Assembly: GCF_003932495.1 (NCBI RefSeq)
Contig: NZ_QZMT01000008.1
Location: forward strand, 37,567-101,566
Length of the DNA stretch: 64,000 bases
DNA from: Guyparkeria sp. SCN-R1
GTDB taxonomy: Bacteria; Pseudomonadota; Gammaproteobacteria; Halothiobacillales; Halothiobacillaceae
Reading direction: 5' to 3'
The translations under genes were made by a program, and so were the position numbers. Shown here piece after piece: positions 38,614 to 47,132 of the stretch (position 1 is its first letter; the number at the start of each line of letters is the position of its first letter). Under the pieces are notes generated by a model. That model saw only the letters and a list, made by a program, of their open reading frames with translations, was not told where the DNA came from and ran no database searches.

Positions 38614-39575
38614 GACCAGGCCTCCGGTTTTTCGTCGGGTCGCGGGGGGATCTCGCCGTCGGCGAACAGCCGCGCGATCTGCCGGCTGGCCGGCTGGCCG
38701 CCGCGCTGGCGTTCGAGGTTACGCTGACGCACGATCGTTTCCAACAGGACGGCGAGGTTGCGCCCCGGTGCTACCGGCAGGCGCCAGACGGGGATGGTCT
38801 GGCCGGCGACCCGTTCGTTACCGCGATCACCGAACAGGCGTTCCTCGGCACCGATGGGACGGCCGGCATCGCCGGGGTAGAGGTCGACGATCAGGCGGAG
38901 GTATTTGCGAGTTTTGAGGGCGTTGCTGCCAAAGAGTTCGCGAATGTCGACGATGCCGATGCCCCGGACTTCGAGTAGGCCGAACAGGCGATCGGGACAG
39001 GAACCCGTGACTTCCTCGCCGTGAACGGTGAAGCACGGTGCGTCATCGGCGATCAGGCGGTGACCGCGGCTGAGGAGTTCGAGTGCCACCTCGCTCTTGC
39101 CAATGCCCGCTGAGCCGCGGATCAGCACCCCCAGCCCGCTGACCTCCATGAACACGCCATGGCGCCAGTCCTCGTTCGTGTTGCCACACAGGCGCCGCAG
39201 CCGGCGAGCGATGGTTTCATCGTCCTCACTGCTGCTCAGGATGTGGATGTCGGCCCCTGTGCTCGGGACCGTGGCGTGCCGATCGAGCCAGTCGGCAAGT
39301 ACGTCCGCGTGTGCCTGGCTGAGAATGATCACCCGCGGCGGGGTGATCGTCGCCACCGGCCCATTGGCCCGCTGCAGGCACTCTTCACCGCATTGCAGGT
39401 AGTGACGCAGCGCCGGGGAGATCAGTGCGACGCGCGTGGGAATCCATGGATTCGCCGGGCCGACCAGGCGTTGGTCGTCGGCAACCGGTGTGTCCCAGCC
39501 GTCGGGAAGCGCCTGCTGCCAGTCGCTGTCGCCGGCATCCGAGGGGAGGTGGCGGTATGTAAAGCTCGGGATCAT
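38610..39575 (-). CDS. hprK: HPr kinase/phosphorylase
   Basis: The 321-residue bifunctional enzyme phosphorylates and dephosphorylates the regulatory serine of HPr. The C-terminal kinase domain has the P-loop GSAGIGKS (154-161), then ELLSRGHRLIADDAP and the family signature near EVRGIGIVDIRELFG. The N-terminal domain is diverged, as usual outside Firmicutes. It overlaps rapZ by four bases. The gene starts 52 bases beyond a MITE-like element that separates it from ptsN, which may change its transcription. Confidence 0.94.
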   Translation of the reverse strand: MIPSFTYRHLPSDAGDSDWQQALPDGWDTPVADDQRLVGPANPWIPTRVALISPALRHYLQCGEECLQRANGPVATITPPRVIILSQAHADVLADWLDRHATVPSTGADIHILSSSEDDETIARRLRRLCGNTNEDWRHGVFMEVSGLGVLIRGSAGIGKSEVALELLSRGHRLIADDAPCFTVHGEEVTGSCPDRLFGLLEVRGIGIVDIRELFGSNALKTRKYLRLIVDLYPGDAGRPIGAEERLFGDRGNERVAGQTIPVWRLPVAPGRNLAVLLETIVRQRNLERQRGGQPASRQIARLFADGEIPPRPDEKPEAWS

Positions 39576-39626
39576 GGCCTGCCCGTTTGCCGATCAAGGC
39601 TCGATGGTCGGGCGTAAGCCCGAATT

Positions 39627-39776
39627 AGGGAAGGTCTGCACGAATCGATCGCCATTCTGGCTCGCGGGTTCGCCCCACTCGGCGTTGCGCCCCTTGTGAG
39701 TGACGGCGGACCGCGCCTTGCACCCGAACCCCTGGTGGCCCCGGGGTAACGCTATCGATTCGTGCAGACCTGCCCT
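39627..39776. mobile_element. MITE-like element, copy 2 (150 bp)
   Basis: Near-perfect terminal inverted repeats of 23 bases (39627-39649 and 39754-39776, one mismatch) enclose about 100 non-coding bases. The repeats begin AGGGAAGG or AGGGCAGG and end in ATCGAT. The left 44 bases match the inverted right end of the 264-base element at 10822-11085 at 35 positions without gaps, including the shared inner block CTGGCTCGCGGGTT. The element ends at the base next to the ptsN stop codon. The repeat starts recall IS5-type ends, which is inference. No target duplication is obvious (flanks AATT and CTAG). Confidence 0.82.
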
Positions 39777-40259
39777 CTAGCTGGCGGTCGCTTCCGCGCT
39801 GTCCTTAAGCCACTCTACCATCAGCGCCTGAACGCGCTCGGCGCTCTGGGCCTCCATGATGGTTTCCCGCTCGTCGGGATCGTTGAGATGGCGGGCCAGG
39901 CGGCCGAGGATTTCCAGGTGTTGTTCGGGGCAATCCTCGGGAATGACCAGGCCGATCACCAAGGTGACCGGGGCGCCATCCGGGGCGCCGAAGTCAACGC
40001 CTTCTCGCAGCCGGATCAGTGCCCCTCGCGGGGTGAGGATGTCGTCGACCCGGCCGTGGGGCACGGCAATGCCATGACCGATCGCCGTGCAGCCCAGCCG
40101 TTCGCGGGCAACCAGGGCCTCGAAGATGCGGGTGGCCTGCTGGCCACCCAGTTCATCGTCGGCCAACAGTCCGGAGAGTACCTCCAGGACTCGCTTGCGG
40201 CTCTGGTACAGCTCGTCGATCCGGATGTGATGGATCGGAAACAGCTCGGCAGTATTCAT
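39777..40259 (-). CDS. ptsN: Nitrogen-related PTS EIIA protein (EIIA-Ntr)
   Basis: The 160-residue protein shows the EIIA-Ntr core: VLEVLSGLLADD, then GHGIAVPHGRV with the phosphorylated His68, and LVIGLVIPEDCPEQHLEIL. PtsN is a phosphorylation-state regulator affecting potassium transport, sigma-54 functions and envelope stress, not a sugar importer. It follows hpf as in rpoN-hpf-ptsN clusters. A MITE abuts its stop codon and separates it from hprK. Confidence 0.95.
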   Translation of the reverse strand: MNTAELFPIHHIRIDELYQSRKRVLEVLSGLLADDELGGQQATRIFEALVARERLGCTAIGHGIAVPHGRVDDILTPRGALIRLREGVDFGAPDGAPVTLVIGLVIPEDCPEQHLEILGRLARHLNDPDERETIMEAQSAERVQALMVEWLKDSAEATAS

Positions 40260-40439
40260 TAAGCACCCTGTCGGTCGACTGGCCGCGAGGATCGCTCACG
40301 GGTCGGGGCGGGAATGTGTTGAATCGGCGCGCATCATAGCGTGTTGCGCCGGCTGTGCAACACCGATTCCGACTTGGCGAAGGGAGCGATCAATGCGTTC
40401 CTCCCGTCATCCGCCGGCGATTACGCCGGCGGGGCCGGC

Positions 40440-40733
40440 TCAGCGGTGGCTGGTCAGCTTTTCCTTGTGCTTGACGATCTGCCGGTCGAGCTTGTTGATC
40501 ATGGCGTCGATGGAGGCGTACATGTCGTCGGTGACCGCCTCGGCGTGCATGTCCTGACCGCTGACGTGCAGGTTGGCTTCGGCTTTCTGCGCTTCCTTGC
40601 GTTCCACGGTCAGAATGACGTGGATATCCACCAGCTTGTCGAAGTGTCGTTCAAGACGAGTGAACTTCTCGTGGACGTGGGCCTTGAGGGCCTCGGTAAC
40701 GTCGACGTGATGACCGGTGATGTCTATCTGCAT
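40440..40733 (-). CDS. hpf: Ribosome hibernation promoting factor, short form
   Basis: The 97-residue protein is a short HPF/YfiA-type factor. It starts MQIDITGHHVDVTEALK, includes the basic helix KEAQKAEANLHVSG and ends with INKLDRQIVKHKEKL. It binds the 30S decoding region and promotes inactive ribosome dimers with RMF, or stable monosomes, in stationary phase. It sits between rpoN and ptsN, 21 bases after rpoN, in the expected cluster. A hairpin without a T-run follows its stop. Confidence 0.95.
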   Translation of the reverse strand: MQIDITGHHVDVTEALKAHVHEKFTRLERHFDKLVDIHVILTVERKEAQKAEANLHVSGQDMHAEAVTDDMYASIDAMINKLDRQIVKHKEKLTSHR

Positions 40734-40754
40734 GTGCCGCTCCTTATAAGTGCG

Positions 40755-42239
40755 TTATATCAATCGCTTGCGGTCGGTTGATGAGGCGATCCCCATCGCC
40801 TCGCGGTATTTGGCGATCGTCCGTCTCGCGACGTCGATCCCCTCGTCTCCAAGCATGGTCGCAATCTTGGCATCGCTCAAGGGCTTCTTGGGATTTTCTT
40901 CCTCCACCAGCTTCTTGATGCGTGCCCGGATGGCGGTGGCGGAACATTCGCCGCCGTCGCTGGTGCCGACGTGGCTGGAGAAGAAATACTTGAACTCGAA
41001 CACGCCCCGGGGGGTGAGCATGTACTTGTTGGTGGTCACCCGGCTGACCGTCGATTCGTGCAGTTCGAGCGTCTCGGCGATCTCGCGCAGGACCAGGGGT
41101 TTCATGGCGATTTCGCCCTGCTCGAAGAACTCGATCTGCCGGCGCACGATTTCGCGGGCGACGTTCAGCAGTGACTCGTTGCGGCTGCGCAGGCTCTTGA
41201 TGAACCAGCGGGCCTCCTGCAGGTGGTTGCGGATGTAGGTGGCATCCTTGCCGCGGCTGGAGCGGTCGATCAGGCCCGCGTATGTCTGGTTCACTCGCAG
41301 GCGCGGCGCGATTTCCGGGTTGAGGTCGACGTGCCAGCCATCCTCGCGATGCGTCACGAGCACGTCCGGCTTGATGTAGTTGGCCGCCGTGTCGCCGATG
41401 GACAGCCCCGGGCGTGGGTCGAGCATCTGGATGAGTCTCAGCGCCGACTCGAGTCGCTCTCGACTAATGCCCAATCCCTTGGTGACCTGTGGCAGTTCCC
41501 GCCGGGCGATCGCCTCGAGCCAGTCGCCCTCCAGGACGGCACGGGCATCGGCGGCCGCCGGGTCGTCGCCATGCCGTTGGTCGATCTGGATGATCAGGCA
41601 CTCGGCCAGCGAACGCGCACCGACACCCACCGGGTCGAGCCGCTGGATATAGTGAAGCGTGGCCTCAACCTCCTCGACATCGATTCCCGGCAGCTCGTCC
41701 TTGAGCAAGGCGACGAGTTCCTCGAGGGGCTCCTCGAGATAGCCGGACGGTTCGATGGATTCGATCAGTGCCGTGGCGATCCGGCGGTCGGTCTCCGACA
41801 GCGTGGCCAGATGAATCTGGCTCAGCAGGTGATCGCGGAGATTGTCCTCCCCGGTCGATTGGGTCGCGAAGGGGTCGTAGTCGTCGCCGGGGGTGTTGGC
41901 GCTAAGAGGGGTGCTGCCATCGGACTCGTAGTAATCATCCCAGGACGAGTCCACCACCAGGTCGTCGTCGGCCGACTTGTCCTTGCGGTCCTCGAGCAGT
42001 TCCTCGCCGGCCTGGACGCCAGGGTCCTGCTCCTCGTTGGCATCCTTCTCGGTGGTGTCTTCCTCGGGTTGCTCGTCTTCCGCGACCTCAAGCAACGGGT
42101 TGCTGTCGAGTGCCTGCTGGATCTCGAGGCTCAGTTCCAGGGTGGAGAGCTGCAGCAACTTAATTGATTGCTGCAGTTGCGGCGTCATCGCCAGCGACTG
42201 CCCCAGGCGAAGTTCGAGTCCTGCTTTCATGCCGGCCAT
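40755..42239 (-). CDS. rpoN: RNA polymerase sigma-54 factor
   Basis: The 494-residue protein has the Gln/Leu-rich region I (LELRLGQSLAMTPQLQQSIKLLQLS), an acidic linker, the core-binding domain and the helix-turn-helix. The RpoN box is ARRTIAKYRE near the C-terminus. It recognises -24/-12 promoters and needs AAA+ activators, one of which is encoded at 18.6 kb. The ATG at 42239 follows GGAGGG; a second ATG three codons later is possible. It lies 217 bases after lptB. Confidence 0.96.
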   Translation of the reverse strand: MAGMKAGLELRLGQSLAMTPQLQQSIKLLQLSTLELSLEIQQALDSNPLLEVAEDEQPEEDTTEKDANEEQDPGVQAGEELLEDRKDKSADDDLVVDSSWDDYYESDGSTPLSANTPGDDYDPFATQSTGEDNLRDHLLSQIHLATLSETDRRIATALIESIEPSGYLEEPLEELVALLKDELPGIDVEEVEATLHYIQRLDPVGVGARSLAECLIIQIDQRHGDDPAAADARAVLEGDWLEAIARRELPQVTKGLGISRERLESALRLIQMLDPRPGLSIGDTAANYIKPDVLVTHREDGWHVDLNPEIAPRLRVNQTYAGLIDRSSRGKDATYIRNHLQEARWFIKSLRSRNESLLNVAREIVRRQIEFFEQGEIAMKPLVLREIAETLELHESTVSRVTTNKYMLTPRGVFEFKYFFSSHVGTSDGGECSATAIRARIKKLVEEENPKKPLSDAKIATMLGDEGIDVARRTIAKYREAMGIASSTDRKRLI

Positions 42240-42456
42240 GTCGAACCCTCCGCGGTAGCACCGGCGCCGGGTTTGGAGCGAGCCAAGGGTTCGGCTGCCG
42301 TGGGTGTTGTCAAGCCCGGGGACAGGCCATGAAGGGGGAGTGCGCACGCAATTTGCATGAGATCGAGTTTAGCCGATCGAAGGCGCACTATGCCAACGAT
42401 TTCGGCTCGGAAGCCACCTTGCCTATTTCGCCGGTCGGACGTCCGGTGGGGGGGCA

Positions 42457-43230
42457 TTACAAGGTGAAATCGTGGCCCAGGTAGACGTCCCGAACCGACT
42501 GGTTAGCCAGCAACTCCTCGGCCGTGCCGTGCGCCAGGATTGTGCCGTCGGAGACGATGTAGGCCCGCTTGCATACGCCGAGGGTTTCGCGAACGTTGTG
42601 GTCGGTGATCAGCACGCCGATGCCGCGATCACGCAGGTGCTCGATGATTCGCTGGATATCGATCACCGAGATCGGATCGATCCCGGCGAATGGTTCGTCG
42701 AGCAGCATGGCCCGGGGGTTGGCGGCGAGTGCCCGAGCGATCTCCACGCGACGACGCTCGCCACCGGAGAGGGATTGGCCCTTGGAGTCGGCGATGTGGG
42801 TGATGTGGAGCTCCCGGAGCAACTCGTCAAGCGCTCGAGGACGCGTGGCGCGATCCAGATCGCGGCGCAGCTCGAGAATGGCGAGGATGTTCTCGCGCAC
42901 GGTCAACTTGCGAAAGACCGAGGGTTCCTGCGGCAGGTAACCCAGCCCGAGGTGGGCGCGCCGGTCGATCGGCGTGTGCGTGATGTCGCGGCCATCGAGA
43001 TAGACCGCGCCCTGATCGACGCCGACCAGCCCGACGATCATGTAGAAGCTGGTCGTCTTGCCGGCTCCATTGGGACCGAGCAGGCCAACGATCTCGCCGG
43101 CCTCGACGCTCAACGACACATCGCGCACGACCGGGCGAGCCCCATAACTCTTCGACAGGCTTTTGACCTCGAGCAGGGCGTGGCGCTGCTGTTGAGCGGC
43201 AAGGTGAGATTGGGTGGTCGCCTCGGTCAT
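42457..43230 (-). CDS. lptB: LPS export ABC transporter ATPase LptB
   Basis: The 257-residue ATPase shows Walker [10 protein letters not shown], the Q-loop [13 protein letters not shown], signature LSGGERRR, Walker [13 protein letters not shown] and the switch histidine in LITDHNV. With LptF and LptG (not in the window) it extracts lipopolysaccharide from the inner membrane and powers its transport. The start at 43230 is chosen to avoid overlap with lptA; an in-frame GTG at 43248 is possible. It is encoded directly downstream of lptA. Confidence 0.96.
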   Translation of the reverse strand: MTEATTQSHLAAQQQRHALLEVKSLSKSYGARPVVRDVSLSVEAGEIVGLLGPNGAGKTTSFYMIVGLVGVDQGAVYLDGRDITHTPIDRRAHLGLGYLPQEPSVFRKLTVRENILAILELRRDLDRATRPRALDELLRELHITHIADSKGQSLSGGERRRVEIARALAANPRAMLLDEPFAGIDPISVIDIQRIIEHLRDRGIGVLITDHNVRETLGVCKRAYIVSDGTILAHGTAEELLANQSVRDVYLGHDFTL

Positions 43231-43237
43231 GGTCGCG

Positions 43238-43792
43238 TCAGTCCCCACCGTTATCGTCTTTCTTGTTGCGTGGCTGCAGGGTCATCTCGACACGTGCTTT
43301 GCCGCCTTCCTCACCGGCCTCGACCACCTCAGTGCCGAGATCGTAGTTGATGCGCTCGGACCGGATCTCGTCCCCGGTACGTTTGAGCCATGCCTCGCCC
43401 GTAAGAACGACTGAACCCTCGGCCGTGCGGTAGTCGGCCTCGCGCGCCTCGCCCTCGACCCAATTGCCTTCGTCATCGCGCTCCCGGAAGGTGGCGGGAT
43501 GGCCCTCGAGCACGGCCCGTACCAGCTCGCCGTCCTCGAGGTAGAGCGTGGCGCGGTTGCCGGTGGCGTGCAGGCTGCCCTGATCGATTACCACGTCACC
43601 GGTGTAGACGCTGGTGCCTTCCTGGTACTTGGTTACCTTCTTGTCTGCCTGAACCTTGACCGGCTGCGTCCGGTCGGCCTGAGCAGCGAGGACTGGCTGG
43701 GCACCGAGGCCGATAATCAGCGCCAGGCCGAGTGTCCCGAGCCGGTTTGCGTGGCTACAGCGTGAGCGGATGGAATAGGTCGGAATCTGCAT
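43238..43792 (-). CDS. lptA: LPS transport periplasmic protein LptA
   Basis: The 184-residue protein has a signal peptide (hydrophobic core about 20-36, cleavage near LAAQA) and an OstA-like beta-jellyroll. Its motifs are [24 protein letters not shown] and [18 protein letters not shown]. LptA bridges the periplasm as a filament between LptC and LptD. The C-terminus ends in a charged KKDDNGGD tail. The gene lies between lptC (70 bases) and lptB (7 bases). Confidence 0.94.
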   Translation of the reverse strand: MQIPTYSIRSRCSHANRLGTLGLALIIGLGAQPVLAAQADRTQPVKVQADKKVTKYQEGTSVYTGDVVIDQGSLHATGNRATLYLEDGELVRAVLEGHPATFRERDDEGNWVEGEAREADYRTAEGSVVLTGEAWLKRTGDEIRSERINYDLGTEVVEAGEEGGKARVEMTLQPRNKKDDNGGD

Positions 43793-43862
43793 GGTGTGGT
43801 CTTCCTGCCTTCTCGCCGGCGTCGGGGCGGCGTTCCTGCCGTGTCGTGCCGAGTCGGGTGGG

Positions 43863-44486
43863 TTAGTCGGTTTTACCGGTCGAGCCGGGTTGGATTTCGT
43901 CGCGAACCTGCCCGGTCTGGGTCAGGACCTCGTTGCCCCAGTCGAGGGCTATCTTTTCGGCGTTACTGTGCCAGCGCGGCGTGCCGTCCGGCGCGGTCTC
44001 GCTGAATCGAGCCGGGACATCCGTGCGTGCCCGGCGCTGTGACGGGTAAAGCCAGAGTTGTTCGGTGGTCAATTCCAGCAGCCCGCGCTCCTGGTGTGGC
44101 TCGCGCTGGGCGTGAACCGATCCCGCCAGTTCGACGGTCTCGCCTCGTTCGGTCACCGTGCCGCGTTCGGCACGCAGTGTCCATGGCGGCACGGCCGGAT
44201 CGGCATCCAGCAGAGTGACTCGCGGGGAGTCGAGCTCGTAGCGGTCTCCCGTTGCTGTCTGGTCAAGCTGGATGGCCTGCGTGCTCTCAAGCTGGTAGGC
44301 AAGTTGGCCTGCCTCGTCGTATTGCCAACTGATGGGATTGTCGAGACGCTGGGCATAACCGCTGGCCGTATCCCGGGGTAGGGCGAGCTCGTCAGCGAGG
44401 TTGTGCCACGCCAACCAGGCAACCAGCCCCAGTCCCACCATGGCGAGCAGGCCGCGATTGACCCGTGACGAAATGGGCCAGCGCAT
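43863..44486 (-). CDS. lptC: LPS export protein LptC
   Basis: The 207-residue protein has one N-terminal membrane anchor (about residues 12-28) and a periplasmic OstA-like beta-jellyroll. Weakly conserved LptC features include NPISWQYDEAGQLAYQLE and the WTLRAERGTVTERGETVELAGSV segment. It hands LPS from LptBFG to LptA. Sequence conservation is low in this family, but position between kdsC (two-base gap) and lptA supports the assignment. Confidence 0.93.
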   Translation of the reverse strand: MRWPISSRVNRGLLAMVGLGLVAWLAWHNLADELALPRDTASGYAQRLDNPISWQYDEAGQLAYQLESTQAIQLDQTATGDRYELDSPRVTLLDADPAVPPWTLRAERGTVTERGETVELAGSVHAQREPHQERGLLELTTEQLWLYPSQRRARTDVPARFSETAPDGTPRWHSNAEKIALDWGNEVLTQTGQVRDEIQPGSTGKTD

Positions 44487-44488
44487 GG

Positions 44489-45022
44489 TCAGCGGTACCG
44501 CGCCAGTACGTCACCCCATTGGTCACGCGCGTCGATCAGTGTGTCGATCAACGCCCGTACCGCCCCGTAACCACCGGGTACCGGGCTGATCCAGTCGACC
44601 CGGCTGCGGATCACCATGGGGGCATCGCTGACCGTTGCCGACAGTCCGGCGCGATTGAGCATTGGCAGGTCGAGCACGTCATCACCCATCGCCGCAATCT
44701 CCTCCAGGCCGATCTCGAGCAGCTGCGCGAGTTCCTCGATTGCCTGGCCCTTGTCGGTCGCGCCGAGCACCACGTGCTGGATGCCCAGCGACTTCGCCCG
44801 TCGGCTGACCGCGGGCGACGAACGCCCGGTGATGATCGCAACGTCCACGCCCAGTTCCTGGATGAGCTTGATGCCATGGCCGTCGCGGCTGTGGAAGATC
44901 TTGTGCTCCTCACCATCCTCGGTCAGGTGCAGGCGGCCGTCGGTCATCACGCCGTCGACGTCGAGCACCAGCAGTCGGACTTGTCGGGCCCGTTCGATCC
45001 ATGTCGTGTCACGGTTGGCCAT
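44489..45022 (-). CDS. kdsC: 3-deoxy-D-manno-octulosonate 8-phosphate phosphatase
   Basis: The 177-residue HAD enzyme has VLDVDGVMTDG (motif I), IITGRSSPAV, and AMGDDVLDLPML near the end, as in tetrameric KdsC. It removes phosphate from KDO-8-phosphate to give KDO for the LPS inner core. Its ATG overlaps the kdsD stop (TGATG), so the two are translationally coupled. lptC follows two bases after its stop. Confidence 0.96.
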   Translation of the reverse strand: MANRDTTWIERARQVRLLVLDVDGVMTDGRLHLTEDGEEHKIFHSRDGHGIKLIQELGVDVAIITGRSSPAVSRRAKSLGIQHVVLGATDKGQAIEELAQLLEIGLEEIAAMGDDVLDLPMLNRAGLSATVSDAPMVIRSRVDWISPVPGGYGAVRALIDTLIDARDQWGDVLARYR

Positions 45023-46008
45023 CAGGCTACCCCCGCCCGCAGCAGGTCATGCATGTTCAGGGCGCCGACCAGGCGGTTTTTTTCGTCGACGACCAACAGC
45101 CCGTTGATCTTGTCGCGCTCCATCATCGCCATCGCCTCGGCGGCGAGCACGTTGGCCGGGCAGGTGCGCGGGTCGGGGGTCATGGCCCGCTCGATCGGGC
45201 AGTCGAGATCGAAATCGCTTCGATCGAGCAGGCGACGCAGGTCGCCGTCGGTGAACAGTCCCAGCAAGCGTTCGTCTTCGTCCACGACGGCGGCCATGCC
45301 GAGGCCACCCGAGGACATCACCAGCAGGGCCTGCTTGACGCTCTGACGAGGTCCCACGCGCGGTAGCTGCTCGCCGGTGTGCATGACATCACGCACGTGC
45401 AGCAGCAGGCGTCGCCCCAACGAGCCTCCCGGGTGGGAGAGCGCGAAGTCCTCGGGCTGAAAGCCGCGGGCGTCGAGCAGGGCGACGGCGAGGGCATCCC
45501 CCATGACGAGTGTGGCGGTGGTACTTGCCGTGGGCGCAAGGTTGAGTGGGCAGGCCTCGCGGTCGACGCCGACGTCGAGATGCACGTCGGCCGACTGAGC
45601 GAGCGCCGACTGCGGGCGGCCGGTCATCGCGATGAGGCTGACGCCGAGGCGCTTGATTACCGGCAGGATCGCCAGCATCTCGCCGGTTTCGCCAGAGTTC
45701 GACAGGGCGATCACCACGTCGCGTTCGGTGATCATGCCCAGATCGCCGTGACTCGCCTCGCCCGGGTGGACGAAGAAGGCCGGGGTACCGGTGCTCGCCA
45801 GGGTGGCGGCGATCTTGCCGCCGATATGGCCGGATTTGCCCATGCCGGTGACGATCACGCGACCGTCGCAATCGAGCATCAGGCGGCAGGCATCCACGAA
45901 CGTCTGATCGAGTCGTGCGGGCAACGCGTCGATGGCATTGCGCTCGATGTCGATCACCTCGCGGGCCATGCGAAGCAGGTTGTCGGGATGCAGGGCGTTG
46001 TGCTCCAT
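45022..46008 (-). CDS. kdsD: D-arabinose 5-phosphate isomerase
   Basis: The 328-residue enzyme makes arabinose-5-phosphate for KDO synthesis. It has an N-terminal SIS domain (GMGKSGHIGGKIAATLASTGTP, SNSGETGEML) and a C-terminal pair of CBS domains beginning near DVMHTGEQLP. The start at 46008 gives exactly the 328 residues of E. coli KdsD; an ATG six codons upstream (46026) is the alternative. It heads the minus-strand run kdsD-kdsC-lptC-lptA-lptB-rpoN. It diverges from the FGE-fold gene. Confidence 0.95.
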   Translation of the reverse strand: MEHNALHPDNLLRMAREVIDIERNAIDALPARLDQTFVDACRLMLDCDGRVIVTGMGKSGHIGGKIAATLASTGTPAFFVHPGEASHGDLGMITERDVVIALSNSGETGEMLAILPVIKRLGVSLIAMTGRPQSALAQSADVHLDVGVDREACPLNLAPTASTTATLVMGDALAVALLDARGFQPEDFALSHPGGSLGRRLLLHVRDVMHTGEQLPRVGPRQSVKQALLVMSSGGLGMAAVVDEDERLLGLFTDGDLRRLLDRSDFDLDCPIERAMTPDPRTCPANVLAAEAMAMMERDKINGLLVVDEKNRLVGALNMHDLLRAGVA

Positions 46009-46164
46009 GGGGTATCCGGTTGGCATGCTAAGATTTTCGGGTTTCGGAGTATATCAGCCCGACGCAAGCAGACCGCCCGTGGCACGCCGTGCCTTGAAGA
46101 CAGGCAGCGGTTGCTGTGGTTCTGGCGTCGTTTGATTCCTTATTCCAATTCTGGAGGTGAGCGA

Positions 46165-47025
46165 ATGCAGCCCGAAGCTACGGCCATTCAGGTGGATCCT
46201 GCGGATGCGGTGATCGAGCGACAAAGGGAAGCGGCACGACACCACGGTCTGGAGGTGGTCTTCCGTGACGGCGATGCCGGCGGCGAGGCGGCACCCGAGC
46301 TGGCCGTGATCCCACCCGGCGGCTGTTGGATGGGTAGTCGAGCCAATGAACATGGTGCCCGTCCCGTCGAGCAGCCGCGGCACGAAGTGCATTTCGAGCG
46401 TGCCTTTGCCATCACCCGTGGGGCGATACGCCGTCGCGAGTATTTCGCCTTCCTCGAGGCGAGCGGGCATCGTCGGCCACGCCCCTACAGCTGGAATGAA
46501 CCTGAATTCCCCATGTACAACGTCTCGGCGGGCGATGCCGAGGCCTACGCGCGCTGGTTGAGCGACGTCACCGGCCACAGCTATCGTCTGCCCACGGAAG
46601 CCGAGTGGGAGTACGCCGCCCGGGCGGGCACCGACACGATGTTCTGCTTCGGTGATCGCATTCGCCGCGAGGAGGTCAATTGCGCCGGCGGCCTGCATTG
46701 CACCCGCGGGCTGTTTTTCTGCGGCATCGGCAAGCCGGTGCCGGTCGGTAGCCTGCCACCCAATGCCTGGGGGCTCTACGAGGTCCACGGCAACGTGCAG
46801 GAATTCACCCAGGATCATTGGTGCGATGCGTATCCCGGTGGGCCGCGTCCCGGCGATCGGGCCTACCAGAGCATCGATCGGAAATATCGCTACCTGCGCG
46901 CGGTGCGCGGCGGCTCGTGGTTCGACCCGCCCGGGGCTTGCCGGAGCGGCTCTCGGGCGCGTCGTCATCAGGACGAATTCGACCTGAACCTCGGTTTTCG
47001 CTTGGTGCGCGAGATCAGTGCCTGA
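46165..47025 (+). CDS. Formylglycine-generating-enzyme-fold (SUMF1-like) protein
   Basis: The 286-residue protein has the FGE/sulfatase-modifying-factor fold (about residues 45-283): IPPGGCWMGS, the AEAYARWLSDVTGHSYRLPTEAEWEYAARAG signature split here only by length, GLYEVHGNVQEF and RAVRGGSW. A leading helical segment (1-40) is extra. In true FGE, two Cys follow GGSW/Y and bind copper; here the first position is Asp and only the second Cys (GACRSGSR) remains. Sulfatase activation by the standard mechanism is therefore doubtful. EgtB/PvdO-like or structural roles are possible. TGGAGGTGA precedes the ATG at 46165. No sulfatase gene is nearby. Confidence 0.85.
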   Translation: MQPEATAIQVDPADAVIERQREAARHHGLEVVFRDGDAGGEAAPELAVIPPGGCWMGSRANEHGARPVEQPRHEVHFERAFAITRGAIRRREYFAFLEASGHRRPRPYSWNEPEFPMYNVSAGDAEAYARWLSDVTGHSYRLPTEAEWEYAARAGTDTMFCFGDRIRREEVNCAGGLHCTRGLFFCGIGKPVPVGSLPPNAWGLYEVHGNVQEFTQDHWCDAYPGGPRPGDRAYQSIDRKYRYLRAVRGGSWFDPPGACRSGSRARRHQDEFDLNLGFRLVREISA

Positions 47026-47132
47026 GCGACGTGTATCATGCGCGGCGCATTTAGCGATCCGATCGCGATCCTGAGGCCCCCGTTTGACACGCTCAGGGGC
47101 AGCCGATCGACTTTCCGAGGTAGTCACCAGCC

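Noticed and set aside
39620..39780. Target-site duplication for the MITE-like element at ptsN
   Set aside because: The flanks are AATT on one side and CTAG on the other. A YTAR-type IS5 site can be imagined, but no matching duplication is present.
40411..40432. Terminator after hpf
   Set aside because: The CCGCCGGCG/CGCCGGCGG stem is strong, but on the minus strand it is followed by ATGACGGGAGG, not a T-run, so it is not called.
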